A DNA stretch of 45,894 nt from the NCBI GenBank assembly GCA_902632875.1, contig CACPEI010000003.1, positions 1-45,894 of the forward strand, in the 5' to 3' direction. Below are positions 29,453 through 39,396 of the stretch, in pieces. The number at the start of each line of letters is the position of its first letter. The stretch's first letter is position 1. The position numbers and the translations under genes were made by a program. The notes beneath the pieces were generated by a model, which was given only the letters and a program-made list of their open reading frames with translations, did no database searches and was not told where the DNA came from. This stretch comes from an uncultured Pelagibacteraceae bacterium. GTDB taxonomy: Bacteria > Pseudomonadota > Alphaproteobacteria > Pelagibacterales > Pelagibacteraceae.

Positions 29453-32295
29453 TAATTCAATCCTTTTAGATTTCTGACTATCTTATTAAATCCTGTCGCA
29501 TTTGAGGCTTTGATCATTAAATAATCATTATTATTTAATCTATTTTTAATCAATTTAATAATATCTTGTTTATTTTTTAAAACCTTGCCTCTTTTGGATT
29601 TATTCAATTTTTTAAATATTAATTGTGCCTTTTTTCCTTTCACAAAAACTTTATCGACTTTAGTTATATTGATTGTGGGAGCAATTGATTGATGAAGTTT
29701 ATTTGAGAGACTACCAAGCTCTAGCATATCTCCAATTAGGAGATATTTTTTTGATCCTTTTGAATCTATTTTGTCGTAATTAAGTATTGCAGATTTAAGT
29801 GAAAGAGGATTGGAGTTGTAAGTTTCATCAATTAAATTTATTGTCTTTTTTTTAATTTTCACTTTAAATAAGTCTCCTCTACCACTAGGTGTCTTAAAAT
29901 TTAAGAAAGATCTTTCATCTAGTTGAAAAATATCTTCATAAACACTAATTATAGCTAAAGCAGATAAAGTATTATAAATATTACTTTGAAAGTTATTCAA
30001 TACTGTAAAATTTTTTCTTAAATTATTCATTTCAATTGTAATTTGAAAATTTTTCATATTTTTTTTAATTTTTATAAATTTCACGTCAGATTTAAGATTT
30101 TTTATCCCAAAAGAAATTACATTTAAATTTTTTTTTAACGCAATGTTTTGATGGAATTTAAAAAATCTATCATCAGCATTTAAAATGACATACCCATTAG
30201 ACTGTGTATTATGAATAATTTCTGATTTAGCGAGTGCAATTTCCTTTATGTTTTTGAAATTTTTAGCATGTGCGTAATTAATATTTGTAATTACACTTAT
30301 ATTTGGTTGTAAAATCTTTGATAAGTAATCAATCTCACCTTTTTTATCCATACCCAATTCTAAAACTCCATAATCGTCATTCTCTCTTAAATTAAAAAGA
30401 CTTAACGGAACGCCGTACTTATTATTATAAGATTTTGGGGAAATGCTCACTTTTGATATTTTTTTTAGAGAATTTCCAACTAATTCTTTTAAAGTGGTTT
30501 TGCCACAGCTTCCAGTAATTCCAATAATTTTTGTATTAATATTTTTTCTAAAAATTTTTGATGCATCTGTAAGAAGTTTTAACGAATTTTTTATTTTTAT
30601 TTGTTTATTTTTATTAAGACTTGATTGTATTCTATTGACAATAGCCAACGATGCCTTTTTTTTAAATGCTTGTGCTACAAAATTATTTGCATCAATTTTT
30701 TTACCTTTAATTGCAAAAAATATGTCATTTTTTTTTACTTCCTGAGAATTTATTCTTACCTGACTTATAGAACTGTAAATTGGTAATTTTTTATTATTCG
30801 ATAACTCTCTAATTATATTTACTTTAAAATCATTAGATAATAACAAATTCTTATTTTTAATCGCTTTTAATATTTTTATTTTATCTGAAAAATTAATTTT
30901 CTTTTTTCCAAAATCTTGAATTTTTTCATGACCTCTTCCTGCTACTAACAAAATTTCACCAGTGCTCAAATTTTTTATCGCGTCTGATATAGCTGTTGCT
31001 CTATTAGAAATTTCTACAACTTTTTTGTTTTTTATTCCCTTTTTTATATCTCGTCTAATTTTATCTGGATTTTCAAATCTAGGGTTATCATCAGTAAGAT
31101 AAATAAGATTTGAGTATTTAGCTGCAATTTTTCCCATTTTAAATCTTTTATTTTGATCCCTATTTCCACCACAACCAAATAAAAGAATTATTTTCTTATT
31201 GGGAAACTGTTCTCTTAAATTTAAGAGGCATACTTTTAAAGCGTCAGGTGTATGCGCATAATCAAGAATAACTTTAGCTTTATTTTTGATATTTCCAATT
31301 TTTTCAAATCTTCCTTCAATAGATCTCAGTTTTGGAATAACTTTAAAAATTTTTCTAAGTTCAAGACCACTTTTTTCTGCAGCAATAATTGCCATTAGTA
31401 AATTTTTTAATTGAATTTTCCCTATTAATTTAAGATTTATATCTTCAATTAAATTTTTATATTTAATTCTAAGTATTTGAGACTCATTCTTAAAAAAATG
31501 TGATAAAACTTTAAAATTACTTTTGTTATTGTTCAGTGTATACAGTTTTAAATTTTTATTGAATGAAATTCTCTTTATATTTTTAAATGGAGCAATTTCA
31601 TCATCTGTTATTACATTTCCTCCTTTTTTTATTAAATTTTCAAATAAGTATAGTTTTGCCTTTAAATAATTTTTAAAATTTTTATGATAATCTAAATGAT
31701 CCTGAGATATATTGGTGAATATACCAGTATTGAAAACTAAGCCATCCAGTCTGTTTTGACTAAGACCGTGGCTTGATGCTTCCATTATTACATTATCTAT
31801 GTTTTTATCTTTCAGAATTCTTAATATTTTGCCTAATTTGATTGGATCAATTGTTGTATTGTTAAGCTTCAGATTATAATTTTCTGCTTTAACCCCAAGA
31901 GTTCCTATCGAGGCAACTTTTTTTTTATTAAGTTTAAGTATTTGATAGTAAAAATTTGCAATTGAAGATTTTCCATTAGTCCCAGTAACAGCTATCAAAT
32001 TTTCTGGCTTTTTTTTATAAATTTTAAATGATACATCAGCTAATAACTTTCTAATATTATTAGTATCAAGATATATAATTCCATTGTGTTTTTTCTTAAC
32101 CTTTTTCTCTGACACAATGATTCTAGAACCCTTTTTAATTGCAACTGGAATAAATTTGTTTCCATCTATTTCATTACCTTTTATTGCAAAAAAAATATTA
32201 TTTTTTTTTACACTCTTGCTGTCAAATGAAATACCTGAGAAAAAAGTGTTTCTGAATTTTTTGTTAACATTGGGAATGTAGTCTTTAAGCAACAT
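29452..32295 (-). CDS. murE/murF: MurE-MurF fusion: meso-DAP ligase plus D-Ala-D-Ala ligase
   Basis: One 947-residue frame joins two Mur ligases. Residues 1 to about 485 are MurE: ATP loop VTGTNGKSS (103-111), MEASSHGLSQ, LDYAHTPDAL, and DDNPR (402-406), the motif of enzymes that add meso-diaminopimelate rather than lysine. Residues from about 490 are MurF: a second N-domain (VKKNDIFFAIKGKKIDANNF), ATP loop ITGSCGKTT (593-601), LELGMDKKGEIDYLS, NINYAHAKNF, and DETYNSNPLS in the C-domain. In a normal cluster these are two adjacent genes. No internal stop or frameshift is seen, so both activities should come from one polypeptide. It starts 3 bases after ftsI. Confidence 0.95.
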   Translation of the reverse strand: MLLKDYIPNVNKKFRNTFFSGISFDSKSVKKNNIFFAIKGNEIDGNKFIPVAIKKGSRIIVSEKKVKKKHNGIIYLDTNNIRKLLADVSFKIYKKKPENLIAVTGTNGKSSIANFYYQILKLNKKKVASIGTLGVKAENYNLKLNNTTIDPIKLGKILRILKDKNIDNVIMEASSHGLSQNRLDGLVFNTGIFTNISQDHLDYHKNFKNYLKAKLYLFENLIKKGGNVITDDEIAPFKNIKRISFNKNLKLYTLNNNKSNFKVLSHFFKNESQILRIKYKNLIEDINLKLIGKIQLKNLLMAIIAAEKSGLELRKIFKVIPKLRSIEGRFEKIGNIKNKAKVILDYAHTPDALKVCLLNLREQFPNKKIILLFGCGGNRDQNKRFKMGKIAAKYSNLIYLTDDNPRFENPDKIRRDIKKGIKNKKVVEISNRATAISDAIKNLSTGEILLVAGRGHEKIQDFGKKKINFSDKIKILKAIKNKNLLLSNDFKVNIIRELSNNKKLPIYSSISQVRINSQEVKKNDIFFAIKGKKIDANNFVAQAFKKKASLAIVNRIQSSLNKNKQIKIKNSLKLLTDASKIFRKNINTKIIGITGSCGKTTLKELVGNSLKKISKVSISPKSYNNKYGVPLSLFNLRENDDYGVLELGMDKKGEIDYLSKILQPNISVITNINYAHAKNFKNIKEIALAKSEIIHNTQSNGYVILNADDRFFKFHQNIALKKNLNVISFGIKNLKSDVKFIKIKKNMKNFQITIEMNNLRKNFTVLNNFQSNIYNTLSALAIISVYEDIFQLDERSFLNFKTPSGRGDLFKVKIKKKTINLIDETYNSNPLSLKSAILNYDKIDSKGSKKYLLIGDMLELGSLSNKLHQSIAPTINITKVDKVFVKGKKAQLIFKKLNKSKRGKVLKNKQDIIKLIKNRLNNNDYLMIKASNATGFNKIVRNLKGLN

Positions 32296-32298
32296 TAA

Positions 32299-33987
32299 TT
32301 AATTAACCTCACTGTATTTTGTGGCTAAAATAGGCCCAATTTTATCTAGAATTTGGCCCGTAACTTCTACTGAAGTCCAACCAGCTGTATTAAAAGGTGT
32401 TCCTTTGTATTTTATGTTTGAACCATCTCTATAATGGTAAATATAATCTTTACTAATTTTAGGCTCGTCTAACATTACAGCCATTACGAATTTCGGTCTA
32501 GACGTCGGAAATACCGATAAAAAAGAATTTATTTTTTTATTGGTATAAACACCATTTATACTTTTTTGTGCAGTTCCGGTTTTTCCGCCCACCTCAAAAC
32601 CACTGACATTAGCTAAAGATGCAGTCCCATTTTTTGTTGATACAATTTTCCTTAAAATAGGTAAAATTTTTTTTGATACATCGTCATTCAATATTTTTTC
32701 TCTTTTAATTCTATTTTTATTTTTAATCAAAGTTGGGTCAATATTATAACCCCCATTAGCTATTATTGAGTATGCCTTAACTAATTGAATCAATGTAGTG
32801 GTAATACCATGGCCAAAAGAAGCAGTTGCTAATGGACATTTGCCCCAATTAAATTCAATTGGCTTTCCAACTTCCTCTAATTCAAAAGTCATTTTTTTTA
32901 AAACCCCAATTGTTGATAAAAATGATTTGAATTTATCCTCACCTAGTTTTTGACCAATCCTAACAGAACCTATATTTCCAGAGCGAATTAAAATTTCTTC
33001 AGCAGTTAAATTTGAGGGTATCTTATTGTCATACTCTCTTATTGGGAATCCAGCGCAACTAAGTGATTTTGGTAAATCCAAAAATTCTGTTTGAGGTTCA
33101 ATAATTTTTTCATTAAGTGCGGCAGCTAAGGTGAAAGTCTTAAAAACGGAACCAAATTCATAAACACCTTTGGTTGCTCTATTGATAAAATTCGGATCTG
33201 AAATTTTTTTTCTTTGATTTGGGTTAAAATCTGGCAATGAAACTAAGGAAATAATTTCACCGTTATTTACGTCCATTAATATACTTGCACTTCCTTTAGT
33301 GTTAAAAATTTGGTTGAACTTAATTAATTCTTCTCTAATTAAATATTGAATATCTTTATCAACAGTTAATTTTATTGGTTGTTGGGAATTTTTAAGCTGT
33401 TCATCTAATGATTTTTCGAGACCAGAAATACCATTATTATCATTGTCTATCTGACCTATAATATGGCTGAATAAATTGCTTTGAGGATAAATTCTTATTA
33501 AATTATTTCTTGGTTCAATAGCATTATCGCCAAGCTGCATTAGTTTTTCATAATTTTCCTCAGAAATCTTTTTTTCAAAATAAAAAAATTTTCCTTTATC
33601 AATTCTTTTTTTTATTTTCTGAATATCTTTCTCGGGAAATAAATATTTGAGGTTTAATAGTAGTTTTTTTTCATCAATTATTTTTGAAGGACTAATTCCT
33701 ATATCTATAGAATTTATAGTTTTGACTAAATATTTATTATTACTATCAGTTATGTCAGCTCTATAAAGTTTATTCGAATCTTTTTTTAAATCATTTGTCT
33801 CATTCATTTTGGAATTTCGCGATCCAAGATGAGCAAGGTGTACTAAGTAAATTATAAAAATTATAAAAAAAATAAAAAAAATAAAAGATATTCGATTAAA
33901 AGCAATATTTAAGTTTGATTTACTTCTTTTATAAGAAAAATCATTTTCTTGAGTCTCTAAAATTATTCTTGAATCTCTTTTACTCAT
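32299..33987 (-). CDS. ftsI: Septal peptidoglycan transpeptidase FtsI (PBP3)
   Basis: A 562-residue class B penicillin-binding protein. A short cytoplasmic start and one membrane helix (about 32-50) precede the pedestal and the transpeptidase domain. The catalytic motifs are SVFK (Ser280, Lys283), SGN (336-338) and KTG (469-471). It cross-links septal wall with FtsW. It overlaps the upstream ftsL by 8 bases. Confidence 0.95.
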   Translation of the reverse strand: MSKRDSRIILETQENDFSYKRSKSNLNIAFNRISFIFFIFFIIFIIYLVHLAHLGSRNSKMNETNDLKKDSNKLYRADITDSNNKYLVKTINSIDIGISPSKIIDEKKLLLNLKYLFPEKDIQKIKKRIDKGKFFYFEKKISEENYEKLMQLGDNAIEPRNNLIRIYPQSNLFSHIIGQIDNDNNGISGLEKSLDEQLKNSQQPIKLTVDKDIQYLIREELIKFNQIFNTKGSASILMDVNNGEIISLVSLPDFNPNQRKKISDPNFINRATKGVYEFGSVFKTFTLAAALNEKIIEPQTEFLDLPKSLSCAGFPIREYDNKIPSNLTAEEILIRSGNIGSVRIGQKLGEDKFKSFLSTIGVLKKMTFELEEVGKPIEFNWGKCPLATASFGHGITTTLIQLVKAYSIIANGGYNIDPTLIKNKNRIKREKILNDDVSKKILPILRKIVSTKNGTASLANVSGFEVGGKTGTAQKSINGVYTNKKINSFLSVFPTSRPKFVMAVMLDEPKISKDYIYHYRDGSNIKYKGTPFNTAGWTSVEVTGQILDKIGPILATKYSEVN

Positions 33988-34285
33988 TAGAAAATTTAAA
34001 TTTTTTGATTTTTATGTTTTTTTTATTTTGATAAATAATATAAAAATTTTGAATATCCTTTTCAAATAATTCCTCATCAAAATATAGATTTTGATAATCT
34101 AGTAATTTATCTGTTGAGCTTAAGTAATCATGTTCTAATTTAATATTTTCAAAATTTCTTTTTGATGCTCTAATATTTTCCCTCAGTGAAAAAATTTCAT
34201 CGTCGATTCTTTTTGTTGAATTTTTAATAATTGCAGTAAATAAAACCAAAAATAATATCAAAAAAGTTACAAAAAACTTTTTCAT
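33980..34285 (-). CDS. ftsL: FtsL-like divisome protein
   Basis: A 101-residue bitopic protein with one N-terminal membrane helix (about residues 4-20) and a heptad-rich region ([30 protein letters not shown]) typical of the FtsL coiled coil. Sequence conservation of FtsL is poor, so the name rests on size, topology and place between rsmH and ftsI. The ATG overlaps the rsmH stop by 4 bases and the end overlaps ftsI by 8. Confidence 0.75.
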   Translation of the reverse strand: MKKFFVTFLILFLVLFTAIIKNSTKRIDDEIFSLRENIRASKRNFENIKLEHDYLSSTDKLLDYQNLYFDEELFEKDIQNFYIIYQNKKNIKIKKFKFSNE

Positions 34286-35292
34286 AACTTATTTCCAAAA
34301 TTTTCTATCTCAATTAAATTTCTGAATTCGTTGAAAATATCTGTCTCAAAATTATAAGAATTATCTTTTTTGATCATATATCTTAGTTTGGCAGATCTAG
34401 AGGGAATATTTTCTTTTAATTCTTTTAACGAGGGCGTTTTAGGTTTTTTTTCTAATATCTTAAATAAAGTTTCACGTTGATTTAATTTAGGAAGATATCG
34501 AGAAATACTTTTATTTTCTGATAAACTTTTGAAGAAATATTTAACAATTTTATCCTCTAGTGAATGAAAAGTAACTACAGCTAAAACGCCATCTTTTTTT
34601 AAAATCTTTGATGCAGATATTAAACCATTTAGTAGCTCACTAATTTCTTTATTTACAAAAATTCTAAGCGCTTGAAAAATTTTAGTGGCACTATGTATTT
34701 TAAAATTTTTTTTTCTTTTAGTTTTTTCAATTAGTTTAACTAATCCTTGTGTGTCAATTTCTTTTTTTTTTCGAGAAATAATAATTTGATTGGCAATTTT
34801 TTTTGCCTCATTTTCTTCACCAAAAAACTTAAAAATTTTCTCTAACTCTAAGGCTGACAACATATTAATTGCTTCTTTTGCAGAAAATTCATTTATTCCC
34901 ATCTGCATATTAAGTTCACCTTCTGTGTTAAAAGATAAACCTTTTTCCACATCCTTAATTTGTGAGTATGAGAAACCTAAATCAAAAATTACACCCTTTA
35001 TATTTTCATTCTTTAGTTTAAGCTGATTTAATTGACTAAATTTTTTATTTTTGAATACAAAACGATTTTCGAATCTTTTTGAAATTTTATCTGCAATTTC
35101 TTTACATTTCTTGTCTCTGTCTAAAGCAATAACGTTTGTTCCCTTAAAACTTAAAATTTTTTCTGTGTATCCACCTTGACCAAAAGTACAGTCAATAAAT
35201 GTGCCACCATGTTGAGGGGTAATAATGCTAATTATTTCATTAAGCAATACCGGATAATGTTTTGGAATATCCGATAGCATGGTGGCTTTCAT
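34282..35292 (-). CDS. rsmH: 16S rRNA (cytosine-1402-N4)-methyltransferase
   Basis: A 336-residue SAM methyltransferase (MraW) acting on 16S rRNA in the ribosomal P site. It has HYPVLLNEI, the SAM loop [24 protein letters not shown]-like [26 protein letters not shown], and the [18 protein letters not shown] motif. The start may be the ATG at 35292 or an in-frame ATG four codons later. It begins 18 bases after the ftsZ stop; in most bacteria it follows mraZ directly. Confidence 0.94.
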   Translation of the reverse strand: MKATMLSDIPKHYPVLLNEIISIITPQHGGTFIDCTFGQGGYTEKILSFKGTNVIALDRDKKCKEIADKISKRFENRFVFKNKKFSQLNQLKLKNENIKGVIFDLGFSYSQIKDVEKGLSFNTEGELNMQMGINEFSAKEAINMLSALELEKIFKFFGEENEAKKIANQIIISRKKKEIDTQGLVKLIEKTKRKKNFKIHSATKIFQALRIFVNKEISELLNGLISASKILKKDGVLAVVTFHSLEDKIVKYFFKSLSENKSISRYLPKLNQRETLFKILEKKPKTPSLKELKENIPSRSAKLRYMIKKDNSYNFETDIFNEFRNLIEIENFGNKL

Positions 35293-35310
35293 TTATTTTT
35301 TCGAAGACCA

Positions 35311-36774
35311 TTAATTTTTTTGTCTTCGTAAAAATGCTGGTATTTCTAGATCATCCTCTTCATCTTGATCGTTATCAGATCCTAATAAATCCTCAGGACT
35401 CAAGCTTTGGTTATCTGAATTAAACAAATCTGGCTCATCACTATCTACGCCAAATTCTTTCAGATCATTTGATAATTCATTAGACGTCTCTGTAGAAGAC
35501 AATGCTTCTTGAGAAAATGATGTTTCATTTTCTTTTGAAGTATTTTCGACAATGCCTTCAACTTCTTGATTCTTTAATAACTCCTCGTGATATTGATGGT
35601 TTACTTCGTCTACAGATTGATGATTCACATTTTCCGTGATAACTTCATTCTCAAGTTTTAAAGCATTAGCACCATGTGACAATGGGTTTGAATTTGCACC
35701 TGAAAAACTAAATGAGGCAGTTCCATTTGTGGAAGCAAAATCAGAATAACCTGGATTTCGATTTTGAATACGATGAACCATATTTATAACCGATTTAGAC
35801 TCAGGTTGTTGTCCATCTAATGAAGTTGCAACAATTGAAACACGTATCTTTCCATCCAGAGATGGATCAATTATTGAGCCATTTATAATCTCAGCCTCAG
35901 AATCAACTTCAGATCTAATTTTATTAACAATCTCATCTACTTCAAAAAGCTTTAAATCTTCGCCACCAGTTATATTTATTAACAAACCCTTTGCTCCTTT
36001 AAGAGAATAGTCATCAATTAGTGGATTATTCAAAGCTAATTCCGTAGCCTTTTCAGCTCTTCCCTCGCCCTCAGCCTCACCGGTTCCCATCATTGCTTTC
36101 CCCATTGAACTCATTACAGTTTCAACATCAGCAAAATCTAGATTAACTAAACCATCTTTAACCATTAGGTCGGTCACGCTCTGAACTCCATGACGAAGAA
36201 TACTATTTGATAATTGAAAAGACTCTTTATATGTAGTTTGTTCATTAGCGATTTTAAATAAATTTTGATTAGGTATTACAATAATCGTATCAACATGTTT
36301 TCTTAATTCTTCTAGACCTTGTTGTGCTCTACGCATTCTTGATGGAGCTTCATATAAAAATGGTAATGTTACTACACCGACTGTTAATATATTTAATTCT
36401 TTTGCTGCTCTTGCAATTACATGAGCTGCACCAGTCCCTGTGCCACCACCCATTCCTGCAGTGATAAAAACCATATTTGCACCTTTAAGAATATCCACAA
36501 TATCATTTAAAGACTCATCAGCAGCCGCTTGTCCTATTTCATGTTTTGCTCCTGCACCTAAGCCTTTTGTTAAATTTAAACCTATTTGAATCCTAGTCTT
36601 AGATTTACTTGTTTTTAAATCTTGTGCATCAGTATTAACTGCAACAAATTCAACTCCATCTACACCTGCATCAATCATCTCATTTATTGCATTACCTCCT
36701 GCTCCTCCTACTCCTAAAACCAATATTCTTGGTTTTAATTCTTTTATTTCTGGTACCTTAAAATTAATTGTCAT
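35311..36774 (-). CDS. ftsZ: Cell-division GTPase FtsZ
   Basis: A 487-residue tubulin homologue that forms the division ring. GTP-binding motifs are GVGGAGGNA (21-29) and the tubulin signature GGGTGTG (109-115), with LVNLDFADV as the T7 loop. A long acidic, glutamine/asparagine-rich linker of about 150 residues leads to the conserved C-terminal peptide [10 protein letters not shown]. The frame opens upstream to 36813 within mraZ; the ATG at 36774 has a GGGGG ribosome site eight bases before it and is chosen. Its position between mraZ and rsmH is unusual: ftsZ normally follows ftsA at the far end of this cluster. Confidence 0.96.
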   Translation of the reverse strand: MTINFKVPEIKELKPRILVLGVGGAGGNAINEMIDAGVDGVEFVAVNTDAQDLKTSKSKTRIQIGLNLTKGLGAGAKHEIGQAAADESLNDIVDILKGANMVFITAGMGGGTGTGAAHVIARAAKELNILTVGVVTLPFLYEAPSRMRRAQQGLEELRKHVDTIIVIPNQNLFKIANEQTTYKESFQLSNSILRHGVQSVTDLMVKDGLVNLDFADVETVMSSMGKAMMGTGEAEGEGRAEKATELALNNPLIDDYSLKGAKGLLINITGGEDLKLFEVDEIVNKIRSEVDSEAEIINGSIIDPSLDGKIRVSIVATSLDGQQPESKSVINMVHRIQNRNPGYSDFASTNGTASFSFSGANSNPLSHGANALKLENEVITENVNHQSVDEVNHQYHEELLKNQEVEGIVENTSKENETSFSQEALSSTETSNELSNDLKEFGVDSDEPDLFNSDNQSLSPEDLLGSDNDQDEEDDLEIPAFLRRQKN

Positions 36775-36788
36775 TTTTTTATCCCCCG

Positions 36789-37244
36789 TTATTTGTTGAA
36801 TTGATGCTCCCATTTAAGGCTTGATCGATTTAAATTAGCTTTTTTTCTTGCATTGACCTTAAATTTTTCAAAAATTGTTGGTTCCCATATCTGGAAGGTT
36901 TTGCCCTGACCAACAAACACCATTCTATTTTTAATTTTAGCATGTTTAAGTAATTTTGAAGTAAGTGAAATTCTTCCTTCACTATCAAACTGTAAATTTG
37001 TACTTTCAGATAAAATTGATGTTGCAAAGAAATCTCTTTTTTCTTCAAAAGGATTTAAAGAGTCTATTGAATTTGAAATTTTTTCTACTCTATCTTGGGG
37101 CCAAGCCTCTATTGATTGATTATTGAATGATGGATAACAGATAACACCGTTATATCCAAGGTTAGATAGATATGATCTATAACTTGCAGGCACTGACACC
37201 CTTCCTTTTTTGTCCAATTTGTTTTCGTAGGTCGATAAAAACAT
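36789..37244 (-). CDS. mraZ: Transcriptional regulator MraZ
   Basis: A 151-residue protein with two AbrB/SpoVT-like half-sites: [15 protein letters not shown] near residues 9-23 and [21 protein letters not shown] about residues 78-98, each with the D-x-x-G/x-R pattern. MraZ forms a ring-shaped oligomer and regulates the dcw operon through spaced TGGGN repeats. Such repeats are present directly upstream (37274-37298). It is the first gene of the cluster and ftsZ follows after 14 bases. Confidence 0.93.
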   Translation of the reverse strand: MFLSTYENKLDKKGRVSVPASYRSYLSNLGYNGVICYPSFNNQSIEAWPQDRVEKISNSIDSLNPFEEKRDFFATSILSESTNLQFDSEGRISLTSKLLKHAKIKNRMVFVGQGKTFQIWEPTIFEKFKVNARKKANLNRSSLKWEHQFNK

Positions 37245-37273
37245 AAGCCATAAATTCCTATAAATTCCCTATA

Positions 37274-37298
37274 TGGGAATATTTGGGATATTATGGGT
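37274..37298 (+). promoter_or_regulatory. MraZ operator: three TGGGN boxes at 10-bp steps
   Basis: On the plus strand: TGGGA (37274-37278), TGGGA (37284-37288) and TGGGT (37294-37298), each separated by exactly five A/T bases. This is the known MraZ box arrangement. The third box lies in the promoter spacer, the second touches the -10, and the first falls near the expected transcription start, so bound MraZ should block RNA polymerase. Confidence 0.88.
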
Positions 37299-37316
37299 TT
37301 TTTTAAATAGTGTCAA
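37288..37316 (-). promoter_or_regulatory. Sigma-70 promoter of the dcw cluster
   Basis: Perfect -35 TTGACA (37316-37311), a 17-base spacer, and -10 TAATAT (37293-37288), reading toward mraZ. It overlaps two of the three MraZ boxes. The expected start is near 37281, giving a leader of about 37 nt. Confidence 0.8.
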
Positions 37317-37403
37317 CAAATACTATTTTTAATTGAAATTTGCCTTTTGAGAATAAAAAAGTGTTAGAACGTGAAGATTTGTAAAAAATCAAGGTTTAAT
37401 TAT

Positions 37404-37761
37404 AAGCCAGATAAACTGTAAGCCGGGTTCTGTCATTTAAACTTATCATTTATCTAGACTTAAGATCACTCTTAAGCTCAAGCAACTAACCCTGATGACT
37501 AGCCAAGGATGGCTTTTAGTTTTTCAACAATGTCATCTCTACTTAGTCTTGCTCCCAGTGGGGTTTTCCAGCGTTCATTGTTACCAATAGAACCGGTGTG
37601 CTCTTACCACACCTTTTCACCCTTGCCATGTTATGGCGGTTTATTTTCTGTGGCACTATCCCTAGGGTTTCCCCCGCCAGGGGTTACCTGGCACTGTATC
37701 CTTGTAGAGTCCGGACTTTCCTCTTTATATTTATTAAAGCGATAAGTCGTTTATCTGGCAT
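37404..37761 (-). ncRNA. rnpB: RNase P RNA (bacterial class A)
   Basis: The catalytic RNA of RNase P, which trims tRNA 5' ends. Helix P1 is closed by GCCAGATAAAC (37759-37749) and GTTTATCTGGC (37416-37406). Next to P1 is the universal GAAAGTCCGGACTC (37720-37707). Near the 3' end is ACAGAACCCGGCTTA (37433-37419), the strand pairing with tRNA CCA and closing P2/P4. The internal GGGTGAAAAGGTG and GAGCAAGACTAAG blocks also fit. Length is about 358 nt. It lies just before the dcw promoter in the same direction with no convincing terminator between, so some read-through is possible. Confidence 0.95.
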
Positions 37762-37765
37762 GCTC

Positions 37766-37793
37766 AATTTACAGTTTAATTGTGAAAATTCAA
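37766..37793 (-). promoter_or_regulatory. Probable rnpB promoter
   Basis: -35 TTGAAT (37793-37788), a 16-base spacer and -10 TAAATT (37771-37766). The predicted start, about seven bases on, is at 37759, exactly where helix P1 of RNase P RNA begins. Confidence 0.55.
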
Positions 37794-37811
37794 GCTGAAT
37801 AATTATTGATT

Positions 37812-38534
37812 TTAAAGACTTTTACTAATCAATAAACATTCTTTATCTATCTTGCCATTAATAAGATTTTGTCTAAATCTTCTTTGAAATGCTTTAGTTA
37901 ATAGAGTAGCATTTTTCTGTGAATTTGTATTTTTTATTCTGCAATATCCAAATCTATACAAATTTTCTATAAATATTTCTTTATCTTTTGTTTTTATTTT
38001 TAAATTTTTATTAATTCTATTCTTTTTTATATTTGGAAAATAACAAATCTTTTTTTTAGCTAAAATCTGCCATGGAAATTTTTCACCAGGATCTTTTTTT
38101 CGACTAGGAGCTACATCCGAATGGGCCAAAATATTTTTAGGATTTATTTTATATTTTTTGATTAATTTTTTTAAAAGTTTTTTTAATGAATAAATTTGTC
38201 TTTTCGAAAATTTTTTATACCCGTGTTGATGACCAGGATTTTGAATTTCAATACCTATTGAATACTTATTCAATAAAACATAATTTTTCCAGCAAGACTT
38301 TCCAGCATGCCAAGCTTCATATAAGTCTGGAACTAAATTTAACACTTCTCCATTTTCTTTGATAAAATAATGAGAACTTACCTTGGATTTTGTATCACAA
38401 AGTTTTTTAATCGCTTCTTTCTCTTTTTTCATTCCGGTGTAGTGAAGAATAATAAATTTTATCTTTTGAGCGTTTCTTTTTGGGATATTAAAATTAAGTG
38501 AATAATTAGTGCCAATTTTAAGCCTTTTTTTCAT
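37812..38534 (-). CDS. N-acetylmuramoyl-L-alanine amidase (Amidase_2, AmpD/AmiD type)
   Basis: A 240-residue zinc amidase that cuts the bond between MurNAc and the stem peptide. The core runs from FIILHYTGM (first zinc histidine, about residue 31) through SSHYFIKENGEVLNLV and AWHAG to ILAHSDVAPSRKKDPGEKFPW, which carries the last histidine, the catalytic lysine and the acidic ligand. A C-terminal tail (about residues 185-240) resembles a small peptidoglycan-binding helical domain. No signal peptide is seen, which suggests cytoplasmic recycling as in AmpD, though export cannot be excluded. It is divergent from mlaA by 57 bases. Confidence 0.87.
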   Translation of the reverse strand: MKKRLKIGTNYSLNFNIPKRNAQKIKFIILHYTGMKKEKEAIKKLCDTKSKVSSHYFIKENGEVLNLVPDLYEAWHAGKSCWKNYVLLNKYSIGIEIQNPGHQHGYKKFSKRQIYSLKKLLKKLIKKYKINPKNILAHSDVAPSRKKDPGEKFPWQILAKKKICYFPNIKKNRINKNLKIKTKDKEIFIENLYRFGYCRIKNTNSQKNATLLTKAFQRRFRQNLINGKIDKECLLISKSL

Positions 38535-38591
38535 CTTATTTCTAATAAATACTTAATTTACTTTATAATTTTATATAATATAAAAGCGATT

Positions 38592-39380
38592 ATGTTTAAA
38601 AAATTAATAATTATTCTAGTTACAACTTTTACGCTAACTTTAAATGTTAACGCTGGTTCTGATGGAAATTTATTATTAAAAAAAAATGAGCCTTCTGAAG
38701 TTAAAGACTGTTTTGAAACATTAAATAGAGCCACATTTGCTTTCAATCAAGTGTTGGATGGAATTATATTTAAACCAGTAGCAAGCGCATACAGGATACT
38801 GCCATCACCTGTAAAAAGTGGTGTTAGTAATTCTTTAGACAATTTATCTAATCTTGTAACAGTTCCAAATAACATTCTTCAAGGTGATTTTAAAATGGCG
38901 AGTGTTAACACTGGTAGATTTTTGATAAATTCTACTGTGGGAATTTTGGGATTAATTGATGTCGCGCAATATTTAGGTTTACCTGAATATGAAAGAGAAG
39001 ATTATGGTCAATCTTTTGCAAAACATGGTGTTGGTCCCGGATGCTATGTTGTTTTACCAATTTTAGGACCAAGCACAGCCAGAGATACTATTGGGTCAAC
39101 TTTAAATTTTTTAGGTGGAGACCCGTGGTATAATGTAACCGTTAAAAATGATACTCATTATTTTTCAGATATAGATTATTATGCCTCTAAAGTTACTTCC
39201 GGAGTTGATTTTAGAGCAAAAAACTATAATTCAATTGAAAGTTTAAAAGATAATTCAATAGATTTTTATGCATCAGTAAAAAGTCTCTATTTACAAGATA
39301 GGCAACAAAAAATTCTCAACTCTAAAAAAATTGTAGACACTCAAGATAATAGTGATTGGGAAGAAATTGATAATAATTAA
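38592..39380 (+). CDS. mlaA: Outer-membrane lipid asymmetry protein MlaA (VacJ)
   Basis: A 262-residue protein that removes stray phospholipids from the outer leaflet of the outer membrane. A cleavable signal peptide (ends about residue 21, NVNA) lacks a lipobox cysteine, so this MlaA is not an obvious lipoprotein, unlike the E. coli form. Family blocks are ETLNRATFAFNQVLD, LSNLVTVPNNILQGD, GRFLINSTVGILGLIDVA, REDYGQSFAKHGVGPGCYVVLPILGPST and RDTIG. mlaC follows after 16 bases. The ABC core (MlaFEDB) is not in this window. Confidence 0.93.
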   Translation: MFKKLIIILVTTFTLTLNVNAGSDGNLLLKKNEPSEVKDCFETLNRATFAFNQVLDGIIFKPVASAYRILPSPVKSGVSNSLDNLSNLVTVPNNILQGDFKMASVNTGRFLINSTVGILGLIDVAQYLGLPEYEREDYGQSFAKHGVGPGCYVVLPILGPSTARDTIGSTLNFLGGDPWYNVTVKNDTHYFSDIDYYASKVTSGVDFRAKNYNSIESLKDNSIDFYASVKSLYLQDRQQKILNSKKIVDTQDNSDWEEIDNN

Positions 39381-39396
39381 AAACTCTCATAATTAA

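Noticed and set aside
30443..30745. Plus-strand open frame of 100 residues
   Set aside because: Antisense shadow inside the MurF half of the fusion.
37509..37798. Two plus-strand open frames (66-78 residues) antisense to rnpB
   Set aside because: They lie wholly within RNase P RNA, whose conserved helices explain the sequence.
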